NCBI GenBank assembly: GCA_001584585.1
Contig: LSYV01000080.1
Location: 267,014-331,013, forward strand
DNA length: 64,000 nucleotides
Direction: 5' to 3'
Source: Gonium pectorale
Lineage: Eukaryota > Chlorophyta > Chlorophyceae > Chlamydomonadales > Volvocaceae
Shown: in pieces, positions 34,457 to 46,400 of the stretch
Position numbering within the stretch: position 1 is the first letter of the stretch
Layout of the letters: the number at the start of each line of letters is the position of its first letter
Translations under genes and position numbers: made by a program
Notes under the pieces: generated by a model
What the model was told of the DNA's origin: nothing
The model's database searches: none
Seen by the model: only the letters and a program-made list of their open reading frames with translations

Positions 34457-37400
34457 GTGGAGGGGCAGGTGGGGTTGCCAAGGAAAGCCGTACCCTCATC
34501 AAGGTAGGCCTGGATATCCATCTCTGATGCCCCCTCAGGCTGGTAATGCGCACATGGACGCACCAGTGCATATGTGGTTCTCCGCGCGGGAGGCAGGTTG
34601 CAACGCTGCTGCCGTTAGCCCCTGCAGGACGCTGGGGATGGCCGCGACGGGTGCCTCACGAGGACCGCCGCCGCCTTCATGGCCGCCGCTTGGGACGAGC
34701 TGCGGCTCATGGTGTGGAGCCAACTCGGGGACGCAGGTGCGTTTGTCTCCATAACGCATCACAGTTGAGACTTTCATGTGAACCTTACTCGCACTCTTGG
34801 CCTATTAGGCCATGGGTGCCGTCACTTGTGCATAACCTCCCTTGTTTGGCAAGGCTGCCGGTATGGATAATCCGGAGCTGGCACGCTACGAATTTGCGCC
34901 TCTAGCCGGACGCGAGACTGAATTTTCGACACGGGTGTTCGCTGATCCCCTGCAGTTGCCAATATCTCTCCGCCAGCTGCCGGAGTGGAGTGGACTGGTG
35001 CTGAGGTGCAGCAGGCCCTGCTGAGCCTCGAGAAACGTCTGCATGCATGGATACCCCTGCTCCAGGCGCCCGGCGACCTGCTAGGTGTGTTTGGGGTTGG
35101 CGGGTAAACACAGCAGCGACTTAAACCATGAAACCATGGGTCATTGGTCATGGCTACAGAGGATGCGGAAGTCACGCTGCTGTACACACGTAAAGTTGCA
35201 TGCATCGAAGGCTTGCCTATTTCTGTCGGGTTCGGTCACGCAGCGTTTCTTGTCAGCGCCTACTCCAGGACCAAGTCTCCATACTCATTACCCTACAGGT
35301 GGCCTTAATGCCGCGTCCGCCGAGATGCTGGCCCCTGAGGCTCTGGCAGGCGTTCGTAGCGCCCTGTCGTTGCTACATGAGCTCATTATGGCAGTACTGG
35401 CAAAGGCTGGCTCCGGGCTTGCGGCCGGTTTGGGCAGCGCTGAGGTAGCACGTGCGGGGCCCGACGGCGCGGAGCGTGCGACATGGCTGACCACCTGGCG
35501 CCTATACATGACTTTGTACTGGCGCGCATCGGTGAGGCGCAGGTCATGTTTGCTGACTCTGTACTGTCAGTCATGCAATGCCGCAATTTTGATTGTTTGC
35601 TTGCCTGCGTAAAGGGCCTTAGAAGCATGAAGCATGAGCAACAGTGCAGGCCTGGATGCTTTATGCAAGTGCACAGCATCACAGCTGCCTACACTTACCG
35701 ATCCGTTGGGTACTGGCATGCCCTTGCAGAACATTATAAAGATGCAGCGTGGGGCTGGGCCCATTGGGCCCGTTGCATCACACGAAGCTGAGGGCCGCAT
35801 AACAGCCAGCAGTGTAACACAGCTGGAGCCGGAGGTCCTACTATCGGAGTTCGTTATTTCCTACGCCACCTGGACGACGCACACCCTAGGAAACCTTCTG
35901 GTAAGGCAGCGGTCGCTGCTACCGCAATCAATTCCTTGCCTTCACGTTGTACCCGATCGGACTTCAACAACGGGCAATCTTCCCTTGTAGCCCCTTATCA
36001 TTAGCGGCAACCTCCCCCATCCACGCCCCTTATCAACGGCCGCGCAGGAGCCGGTTGAAGTGCTGAGCAGCCCCACAGACCTGCTCAGCTGCGGACATGA
36101 CCCTGCTGAAGGCGCCAAGCAGCGCGTGAATCACGTCCTTTTGCAGCACAGCCGCGGGCTGCTGCGCGAGCTGCACGCCGCGGTGACGGAAAGCGAAAAA
36201 ACGGAGGAGCCCAACACTTCGCAGGTAACCGTTTCCCTTCGTTTACGCATTCCGCCACGTGTAACCCGTTTCTGTGGTGCCCTCAAACCGCGTGCTTTCG
36301 AACAGAGCTGTTATCCGCTGCCGTAACGCAGGGCTCCAGTGCAAAGCTGGCCCACATCGCGGGCCTCGGCGGAGCTCCCATTCTGGAGAGCGCCGAGGAC
36401 CTTCCTTCGGCTTGTGCTGGAGCGTGCGCTGAGTCGGAGCAGATGCCGTCTTTGGCGGGATGCGCCCCGGCTCGTCGGTTGTCGCTGCCTGAGGTGCTGG
36501 GCGCCCTGGTGCACGCGCTGGCTCCTGGGCGGTTGTCCCGGCTCTCCTGCAACCCAGGCCACACGGCTCTGTTGCAGTACCTAATCCTCACCTTAAGGTG
36601 AGGCGGTCACTGTAAATGAAGACTGTGGCTGGGTACAGGTTGGGGACTGCGTCGTTTACACCCCGCTTCTGTTCTGTATTCATTGCCTTGCCAGGCGGTG
36701 GCCAGCCCTGCCCCACCGTCCAGACGGCGACGCCGCCATAGCGGGCCCCAGCGCGCCTGTGACGTGGGCTCTCAGCTCGGCATATGCAGGCGCCATCTGC
36801 ACCTTCCTGCACGCCATGCACCGCAAGCTAGCGGGCGAGAATTGCTTGGCTCACATGTCGGGGCATCTGGAGTCGCATTCCCCGATCAGGTAGGTCATCC
36901 GTGGGGGTTCAATGACCTGTGGCCGGTGTGCGGATTGCAAGCCAAGGGTCATAAAGAAGGGGAAACGGGTCGCGTCGCGGACACCGAATCGCATACGCAT
37001 AGTAGTAGTAACGGCGGTCTTGATGGAGTTGTAGGCAACCTGCAAAACTTCGACGTTAGCAGCGAACAGTGCCGTGGCGTACCCTCAAAAGTTATAGGGA
37101 TAGTTATAGTTATAGTGACAGTGATAGCTGATAAATTGAATGGGATGCGGAGGAGACCTCATGCCCACCCGCTCGACCTAACACGCGGACGAACTGGCAC
37201 AGCACTGACACCGCGAGCGCGGGCCTGCCCAGACGGACTTTCCCAACGGCACTGACCCGATCATCGCTTTGTGCTGACCTACGGGGCGGGCGGGCGGACG
37301 GCGGAGGCAGCAGGAGAAGTTTGCGATGTATAATAGTGGTGGAACATGCGGGACAGGCTAGGCAAGGCAGGAGCAAAGCAATTACGCGCCACACCCAAAA

Positions 37401-39661
37401 ACATTACCGCATTGCTATGGAAAAGGAACAAGGTGGGAGGACAAAGTGCGAAGTAGGGGGGCATACGGGTGTACGACCGACGGGGGCCACGGGCGGTCAG
37501 TTTGCAATGGAACTGGCCGTGCGCGGACCGACAAGCGGTTCCCCACGGCCGAGCCGGAAGAGCCCCACACATTAGGGGCCACCGGTGACAAGGCAGGGTG
37601 CGCAAAACAAGCAGGCAAGGGAGGCAAGGTGAGTGTGAGAACGGGGATGAAGGAAAGAGCCAAGGGTAATGTGAAAACTTGTTCGTCCCTCCTGTGCTAA
37701 CTCGGCACCTGTACCCCCACTTCGTTGCTATGATTGACAGAGTCCAGCAGCAAGCGGGACCTCCTACATCCAACAGCCATGCTGATCTGGCCATCGTCGT
37801 CGCACAGCTGCCTGGGGATGCTTCAGTCTTGCACGCTGCGGCCAGTGTAACCGCATCAGGCGCTGCGGCTCTAGCCGGAGACAGAGCTCCGGTGATGTTG
37901 GATGCACGGGCAGCGGTGAGCTCGCAGGCGTTTGCACTTGCGCTCGCAGCTGTCACGAGATCTGGGCGAGCACCAGTGGCAATGATGCACATGCCAAGCC
38001 CAGAGGTGTCACCGGCTGCTGGCGGTGGCGAGGCAGCTGCTTGGGTGCAGCGTGTTGAGATGCGATCTGCGTCTCTGGCGGCTGCACCTGCGGTTCCTTC
38101 CAGCTTCCCTGTCCAGCACTCTACGGCAGGCGCCTGTGCCGCGCAAGCAGGCGACCGTGCTTCTGGCGATGGCGTGCAGCGGGATCCGGCGGCTCTGTTG
38201 GAGTCGGCCCTATTCATCGCGTGCGGGCGACTGCAGCTCCTCGGCGACAGCGCAGGGGCGCGCCGTGGGCCGCACTACCACTCTGCGCCCTGGGAGATTA
38301 CGCGGCTGGAGCCCGGGGATGGCGAGTCGGTGCCTGCACAGTTGCAAGACCATGGCGTGACGTCCTCGCTGCGCCTATTGATGCTACAGATGGCGTCTGC
38401 CTCATGCGTCGCCGCTGTCAACGCGCTGGCGCATGTGCCGAACACGTATACGCCTGGCCCGGCTGCCGACCTCCCGGCGCTCTGCGCTGCATACTGCCGT
38501 GCCGCAGCCCTGGGCTCAGCGGCCTCTCAGATTCTGGCGGTGATGCAAGCAGCTCATGCGCAGGCGTGGGGCTGCCCTGGAGCAGTTCCCCGGCAGGCTG
38601 CTGGCACGGGGGCACCTGCTCCGGACGACATGTCGCACACGAGCGGCAAGCAGGCCGAGCAATTGGTGCTGGGGCCCCAGTACGCTCGGCCGACGCTGCC
38701 GGCTCCGCTGTCCGCTGTGACGGGAAAGAAGCCAGAGGGCGGGCCGCGCTTGCCGCACAAGCGTAACTGGCGGCGGTCGCTGCGTCGCATCCTCCCTTCG
38801 TGGGCCAGCAACGGAGAGGGCAGGGAAAGCAAGGCGGAGGAGGTTGGGGGCTTGGTTCTTCACAGGCAGCATCCTGGGGCGGCGGCTAGACCGATTAATC
38901 CCCGCGGATGCTGGGCTGGAGACCCGGTAGACCCGGCGCCCCTGCCAAGGCCGGGGCCGCTACGTGTCGCGCGGCGGCAGAGCCCGGCGTACATGGACAC
39001 CTGGGCGTTGGTTAAGGCGCGCATGACCGCGGCGGCGCCGCCCACGGCAGATGGGGAGGCCTGGCCTGGGGCCAAGCAGGATGCCGAGGCGGGCGGCTGC
39101 GCTGCGTCAGAGGGCGCGGACGGGCATCACACCGACAGGCTGACCGCGGCGTTCATGCCATTCAGCCCGGCTGAGGCAAGCGCGCTAGCCCTGCTGCAGG
39201 CGCTGCGCGCACGGCTGCGATCCTGCGCCGCGACCACCGCGGACCTCCTGGCCAGCGAGCTGCGCGGCCGCACCGCCGCCATGTGCGGTCGGGAGGCCGG
39301 GAAGGGCGGAAGCGGACATGGCGCCAGCGCCATTCAGCAAGTGGTGGAGAAGGTGCTGCGCCCACTTCGCGATGAGCTGGTCAAACTGCACCCGGCCGGC
39401 CGAACGCAGTTGCTACGGGACACGCACGTTGCTATCCTACAAGCGCTTCGTCAGCGCATGACGGGCGGAGCCGCAGCGGCACGAGTGAGTGGAACTGCCG
39501 GGCAGGTATCGGGAGGCTTGGCGCTGGTCGAGCAGGAGCTCATCACGGCGTGGGAGCAGTTGGGCGGGCGCAACAGCAGCCAGTCGCAGGTCCTGTGGCG
39601 GGAGGTGGAGGACGAGCTGCATTCGCTGCAACAAGCGGCCAGCACCCGGACTGTGCATTGA
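34457..39661 (+). CDS. Large unrecognised protein (5' end uncertain)
   Basis: Ten exons join in phase: 34457-34503, 34628-34736, 34956-35084, 35299-35531, 35730-35900, 36048-36224, 36332-36597, 36695-36889 and 37741-39661, preceded by an unresolved 5' part. From the internal ATG at 34679 alone the product is 1,049 residues. The first half is helical with Leu-rich segments (WDELRLMVWSQLGDA, VQQALLSLEKRLHAWIPLL, GVRSALSLLHELIMAVLAK, LPEVLGALVHALAPGRL). This suggests an alpha-solenoid or vesicle-tether-like fold rather than an enzyme. The 1.9-kb last exon is Ala/Gly-rich with basic (KRNWRRSLRRILPSW) and helical segments near the end. No family is recognised. A candidate first exon (MAGGLEGVDEHLDEHGN, from about 34050) has a donor in a phase that does not fit 34457, so it is not included. 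Confidence 0.6.
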
Positions 39662-40405
39662 GGAATTGGGCTCTTGGTTGTGTTGGGCTAGCAACTTTTA
39701 AACTGTTGATCCGTTCACATTCCTGAATACAGCACGCGTCGTGATTGATGTCATGTTCGTGCTCTGTTCTGTTGGCACTGATTACAGATGATAGAATGCG
39801 TAAGTGTTCAGCCACTCTTAAGGTAGTACTGTAGTGTCAGACGGCCCTTAATGTTGTACTCCACTGCTTCCGTGAGATTATTAGTCGCGCGGCGGCACCT
39901 TTCCTTTTGTCCTTGGCGTTCGGCATTTGATTCGGCGTGCTCATTAGCTATATATATAGCCATAAAAGAGGTCAGTCTCTGTGAACATGACATGGGAATG
40001 TATGTTGCCGTAGGTGAATGTCGGATAAGCCTTTACAGAAGCGCGCAGAGAGAGAAGGGTCGTGAACGCCATATACTGATGTTGCACACGCATAGGTTCC
40101 CTAGCGCCAAACGACGAGAGCAGCACCCAGCCTTGGTTGCAGGCAGCTCACGTGACGCTACACGTGTGGCTAACTCTTAAGGACAGACTTTCATGCGGTG
40201 CTTAACGAGCATCATCCTCTACATCTGTAGACTTCCCCACTCGCAACGCTTCCCTCGCTCCTCGCTCGAACGAACACATGCAAGGCACTCGAGTTGTCTC
40301 CAATGCTGACCCTGTACTGCCAGTCACCAGGCTCCCAGAGATATAACTGTTGAACTCTCCGCCCTCACGTTGGCCCCTTCGAAACAATGTCCTGCAGCTT
40401 CGTGT
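39662..40405. other. Intergenic region between convergent genes
   Basis: Shared 3' flank of a plus-strand and a minus-strand gene, A/T-richer than its surroundings (for example TATATATATAG near 39948). No gene is supported. Confidence 0.4.
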
Positions 40406-43160
40406 TTACGGCGCTTTCCCTGCAGCAGCCATCTCCTTGAAAACTGCTTTGGCACGGCTCTCCATCTCCTTCAGGTATTCAGCCTGCGGGTCACAGTACG
40501 CATGGACCATTCAGCTCCTGCTGCGGTGGACTCGAATGATGCAAGGTTCCAATGCGAAGGCAGGGAACCGACACCGCGCCCAGGGCCCCGGTTGTGCTCT
40601 CGCATGCGCGGGGGGCGCTGAACCGCTTCACACTGACATATCTACCGTGGCTCGTATGTGTGCCGCAAGCTAGGAAATCAACATAGTTCAAACACATAGC
40701 AAGCCCGGTCGCATGCACAAACCTGTACACGCTGCGCGTACGAGCCGCTCTGCAGGCCCAGCACCACACCCTCCATTCGCCGCTGCAGGGCCTCCATGAA
40801 AGACGCCTCGGTGATGACGCCGTCCGTCGCGTAGGAGCGGAGGAGCGGGTACCACTGTCGCTCCTCAGCGTACAGCAGCTGTTCGGAGGTGGCATGAGGA
40901 GAAGGAGCAGCATAAGCCCACACCGCACAATCAAAGCATCGAAATGCACAGTTGAGATTGTGCGGCAGTCGTGCACGGTGCCGATACACAAAAATTTCAG
41001 GGCGCTCCGTCCCTCTCGAAGGCATCTCGTGGGCCCGTGCGGTATCACGTGCGGCTGAGTGCCGCGTCCCGTCAGAGGCATTGCTAATGCGGCGCACATC
41101 CTCACCGTGTTGAGGGCCCCCTCAACGCCCTGCGTCTCTTGCGTGCGCAGCTCGCGAGCGGCATAGAGCTGCAGGACCACCTGCAGCAGCTGCACCATGC
41201 CGTCAAACCTGTAAGGACCATGGGCGATACGGGGACCAGCTAAGGGCCGCGACACACGTGTCGCAAAGCATCGTAGGTGCTGAACCTGGTGTGCGGGGCG
41301 CGCCGTAGTCACATGCACCGCACTGTGAACTCATCACAAGGCGCATACGGTGCACACCTGACCCCTTTCACGCTTCCCTGCAGTGTTTTCCACTAATCGG
41401 ACTGCCGGCGTACCCGTCCTCAGAGCTCTTTTTGATCCAGGCGAATGCATTGGATAGGAGCGCCTCGTCCAGCCGGTCTGCATGGCGGTCCAGTGCCTCC
41501 CGAACGCCCTCGACCTGAGACGCATGTGGCCGGGGCCGCACGCCTTTGGACACGCAAATCAGTGGAGGCACGGCAGTTTCATGTCATACATAAGATACTT
41601 GTTGGATACCGGTAAAGCCACCTGACCAGGATGACCGGTTCCCGGCCTTCCAGTTTTCGGACTGCCGGGACCCGACCCGCCTTCCAAATCCCGGCGCGTG
41701 CATCGCCGCAACCCTACCTGCTCCTGCGTAAGCGGGAGGTACCACTCGCCCTTGTCGTCCGCGGCCGCCACAAGGATGTCCTGCAATCACGGCACCGTTT
41801 TGTTATGGACATGCAGTCGTGGGAACGAAGGCAAGCTGTGTTGCCCTGATACACACTGCGCTGTCTTCACCTTTCGACCGGCGAGCAGACGGCCTGACCA
41901 ACATTGCAACCGCCACTCAGTGCCTCCACTCGATCTGTCATGCATATCCTAACATCCTGCGAACTCCGGATGTGCTAAATATAGTTGCCATGCGCGCGCC
42001 ATCGTGCAGGCGAGGACAGCATGAGCCTTATCGCCTGCCCCAGACAGGTCTGCAGGGGGTCGGGCACACCCATCGCAAGGCTGCACGCACCTGCAGCACC
42101 TTTCCGCTGTCCTCCAGCTGCTGCTCCGTCCGCTTGCGGACAGCGTCCACCAGCACCATCACGCTGGTTGCGACGCCCTGTAGGAGCAATACGAATATAC
42201 AAGTAGCCAGTCAGCCAGTAAGGCAGTTTTGAAAGGCACCCAGCAGTTATGTGAACGCGCAGACGCCGGGTGTCTGTACAAGCCCCAAACCCACTGCACT
42301 ATGGGCCAATGGCAGGCGTGCCGAGGCTGACGCATGCCAGGTGTAGGAGGCAGGAGCCACGCTGCAACACTTGCCGCCACTGTGAGGCGTGAGCCTTCCC
42401 ACCTGCAAGCGCTCCTTGTCCTCCATGGTGGCAGCCGTGTCATTGCGGGTGGCGATCCGCATCCAGAACTTGGTGTCAACGGCCAGAATATTCTCCGCGA
42501 CCAGTTGCGCCATCTGGGGACGTGTGAAAGTCATCATAACGCAGACAGTCATCATTACGCGCGCCGGAAGCAAGCACAGCACACGGCACCTGCCCAAATG
42601 TGCCCTGTCCACTTTCCCACGGGCCGGAAGCACGCTTGAGGGGGAACGCTCTTGGGCATGGTGCTCCCGACCAAAGCCTCTCAGCACTCTCGAGGCCGTG
42701 TGGCAACGAGGGTGATAACGCCTGGTGCAGGGCGCCCCGCCGCCAGCCGAGTCCCGGCAGGGGCGTGGGTTGGCAGCCCGTGCGGCGCCGCGGGTGGGGC
42801 ACGCGGCATGCACGTGCGTACAATAAGCGCTGCGCCGAACTGAAGGGGCCCTGTCAGTCCCGCGTGCCCCTCGAAGCAGTGGGTCCGCACCTGCTGCTGC
42901 GACTTGGCGCTGAGCAGATTGTCAATCAGGTCGTCCAGCGCAGCAGTCTCCTTCAGTGAGTCGCCAAGCTCAGAGCGAGCGCACACCCGCCGCGCACGCC
43001 CATGCGCAACGCAACGCAGGAAGGGACGAGCTGGCAGCGACCGATCACCAGGGGACGATACCATCACCGGTCCGCGAACATTACGGCACGAGCCGAAGGC
43101 GCTTACGCGCGAGGCGCCCCTGCAAGGGCGAGACCCCGCCGACCGCATCAGGGCGGCCAT
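40406..43160 (-). CDS. Conserved-looking plastid-targeted protein of unknown function
   Basis: Eight exons in transcript order: 43160-42891, 42513-42403, 42177-42091, 41780-41718, 41514-41414, 41208-41106, 40878-40723 and 40483-40406. All are in phase, giving 322 residues. The N-terminus (MAALMRSAGSRPCRGASRVS, many Arg/Ser, no early acids) is a good transit peptide, with possible cleavage near VCARSELGD. The mature part is soluble and helical: LDDLIDNLLSAK, MAQLVAENILAVDTKFWMRI, VMVLVDAVRKRTEQQLEDSG, GVREALDRHADRLDEALL, FDGMVQLLQVVLQLYAAREL and a charged C-terminal coil AEYLKEMESRAKAVFKEM. From memory it recalls a plant plastid family of unknown function (At4g37920-like), but I could not confirm this. 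It starts 283 bp from, and head to head with, RAPTOR. Confidence 0.75.
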
Positions 43161-43443
43161 TCTTTGGGTACAACTGACCTGGTTGCCTAACTAATATATA
43201 TGTATGCGCTGCTAGCGCCGTGAGGGCAACGCAAGCAAAACGCAATGAAATACGGCAATTTTGGCACAGGCATAGGCACGTTCGCCGCTGCGACTAAATT
43301 GCTCACGGTTCGTTTTTTGAGCAACGTAGGTCAGAAAATCCCATCGTCAAACAACACAAGGTGTAAGAAAACTCAGCGCAGTCGGCAGTCTGTTTCAAAT
43401 GACTGTTGCAACAATGCGTTGTAAATAGTTTCAAAACCACATT
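43161..43443. promoter_or_regulatory. Short bidirectional intergenic promoter region
   Basis: Only 283 bp separates the start codons of the divergent plastid-protein gene and RAPTOR, so both 5' UTRs and promoters must fit here. It is A/T-richer than the flanking genes and contains TAATATATATG near 43192-43202, which could serve as a TATA-like element toward either side. Assignment is from position only. Confidence 0.5.
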
Positions 43444-46400
43444 ATGGACGAGGGAGGCGAGGTCGAGGCGGGGCCAGGCGGAGACGCTCTGGCAGCTGGC
43501 CTTGCGGATGAGCTTAGCAGGAGGCTTACCAATAGCGACCCCGTAAGCCCCACTTACGCCCACTGCTCTCGCAACCCGGTCGTAAGATGGGCGATGCACG
43601 CCTCACGCCTCTCTTTGCCAGGTGCCGCCCCCGCCCCAGTCGGACGCGGGCGATATATCGAAGCCGCCGCAGCGAATCCTGTGCGAGGTGAGCCGGTAGG
43701 GTCTCGGCGAGCTTGTCACGAGGGCTCTTTTTCCGGCATGAGGGCTGGCGGGCGAGCGGGGCATGACAAATCTCAGTCTGTTGCGATTATGAACATGGGG
43801 ATGTGCCCTGTCTTCGATCAGGAGCGTCATGACGGCACGGCGGACGAGGCGGAACTGCGGTCCTTTGATCATGGGCTCGTGTCGAAGTGGCGGCAGAAGG
43901 AGAAGCTGAAGACCACCAGCGTGGCGCTGGTTCTGTGCCTAAACATCGGCGTTGACCCGCCGGACGTGATTAAGATATCGCCGTGTGCACGTTTGGAGTG
44001 CTGGGTGGACCCTATGTCGGCGCAGCCGGCCAAGGCGCTGGAGCACATCGGTGAGCACCGCAGTATACCCGTACAACGGCTGATTCTTATCAGGGACACA
44101 CGCCGCCTCTATGACCCGGTTTGGGGTGGGACTTGGCGCTCACAGACCCACGGGCCCTGCGGGTCACAGGAAGTGCATGCGTGTGTGGCAAGTGCAGTAC
44201 TGCGCAGGGTTCTGCAACCATCCCATGTTACTGCACGCGCCGCACCCCAGGCAAGAATCTGCAGGCCCAGTACGAGCGGTGGCAGCCTCGGGCCAAGTAC
44301 AAGATGCACCTGGACCCCACGGTGGAGGATGTGAAGAAGCTCTGCGTCAGCTGCCGGCGAAACGCCAAGGTGGTACGGGATGAGAAAGTATGTTTCAGCG
44401 GCTTGCATTCTTGCGGTGGGGCACTGCCAAGGAGGAAGCATCTTTACTCGAAGCAGCGTCAATGTGCCACGAGCTGGTATTCATTTAGGCGAAGGCCCGA
44501 GCTGCATGCATTGCTGCTTCTCGACCCGTACATTGGTCTGGACGCATACTCGACGGCCTGTTCTGTGTCGGTGCAGTTTGATGCCCGGAATCTATTAGGG
44601 TTGCAGGTTCCTGTGTTTGCGGACGCACGACACCGCAGTGTTCCATCGTAACCCGCAGAACGAGCGAGTACTCTTCCACTACAACGGACACGGCGTGCCG
44701 CGGCCGACGGCAAACGGGGAGATCTGGGTGTTCAACAGCCGGTACACGCAATACATCCCACTGTCCATCTACGAGCTGCAGGTACGTTCGACCGTTTGAG
44801 AAACGCGTTTGAGTTACGCAGCGGGACGGCATATGGGCGATGCCCCTGGTTCGCGCCCTGGAGCGCATGTTTCTGACCATTTTGTTGCGGAGCCCCCTAC
44901 GGTCGGTTGGTCATCACGGTACGCCGTGTCCAATATCACTCATGTTGTTTGCCGTTTGGCCTGCCTGGTCTTGTGTAGAGCTGGCTGGGCACGCCGTGCA
45001 TTTACGTGCTGGACTGCTCGGCGGCGGGCCTTATCATCAACGCCATTCGCCAGCTCATGGACCAGCGGAGCAACGACGCCCTGCGCGGCATGGTGGGGTT
45101 TGCCGCGCTCTTTGCGACCCGTGGCGGCCATCCTGTATTTACGTTTCTATTCCATGCAGCATGCAGAGCGTTAACGCCTGGGACTCGTAGAATGGATGGC
45201 TCTGTTGGGGTTGTCACTTTTTTGGTCACTAATCTGTGTTCAGCCGTCGCGAAGTTGACGCCAGAAGATGACGTGCAAAGCCTGACTCATGTCAGCACTG
45301 TTCGCTGTCAGCGCTGTGTACTTACAGCGGCTTAAGCACAGGCGTGCTGGTCCCGACACCAACCCACAGGGCGGCATCTACCCAGGCATGGCCGGCGGCG
45401 CGGGCAGCACTCCGGACCACCTGAAGGAGATCATTGTGCTGGGCGCTTGCGGGGCCGGCGAGCAGCTACCGCAGAACCCGGATCTGCCTGCAGACGTCTT
45501 CACGGCGTGCCTCACGACGCCCATCAAGGTAGGGCTTACAGGCATGCCGGCAGGAAAAGCGAAAGAGCGGGTGCGGTCGCTACATGCACACACTCACTTC
45601 CACTGGTCTACTGTTTCTTGCGCGGTCGTAACCCACCGCTGCATGCATGCATATTCAGAACCGTGTTCACGCGTCCTGACACTTCTTCTCGGGGCTTCCA
45701 CAGGTGGCGCTGAGGTGGTTCTGCTCGCGAAGCCTTATGCGGCACGACGGCCTGACGAAAGACCTCATTGACCGCATTCCCGGAAAGCAAACCGACCGGA
45801 AGACGCCACTGGGCGAGCTGAACTGGATCTTCACCGCTATCACGGACACGATTGCCTGGAATGTGCTGCCGCGGCCGCTGTTCCAGAAGCTCTTCCGCTC
45901 GGTGCGCAGCGGCCACTGGGCGCACAAAGCGATGCAGCAGCGTGTGCAACTCTACCGCGTTTTGGGAGCGCCACGTTTGGTGAAGTACACCATTACTACC
46001 TGTGCCTAGCTTGGCCTGCCTGCGGCGTCCGAACAACGCAACGCGCATCAGAGGTTGGAGGGCATGCATGTGCTTTACGCTTGTGCGGGCACGTTCGAAG
46101 TGCGTCTTACATCCGTGGGCAATGCTGCGCCCATGGCTCCGCAGGACCTACTGGTGGCCTCGCTGTTCCGCAACTTCCTTCTGGCGGAGCGCATCATGAC
46201 CGCGGCGGGCTGCACGCCGGTGTCGTACCCACGGCTGCCGCCCACGCACCAGCACCCCATGTGGCAGGCGTGGGATCTGGCGGCAGAGATGTGCCTCATG
46301 CAGCTGCCGACGCTGTCAAGCGACCAGCAGGCAGAGTTTACGCCATCCAGTGAGCTGGTTGTTGCGCAGGGGGCTGGGTGCATCGGCGTTTCCAGGGCCA

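Noticed and set aside
34842..35024. Open frame MDNPELARYEFAPLAGRETEF in the unrecognised gene
   Set aside because: The in-phase exon is 34956-35084 in another frame (ANISPPAAGVEWTGAEVQQ), which connects correctly on both sides; the open frame does not.
43444..44334. Single uninterrupted 296-codon frame at the start of RAPTOR
   Set aside because: The frame is open by chance through introns. Conserved peptide blocks and donor/acceptor phases require exons 43444-43542, 43622-43687 and 43822-44050.
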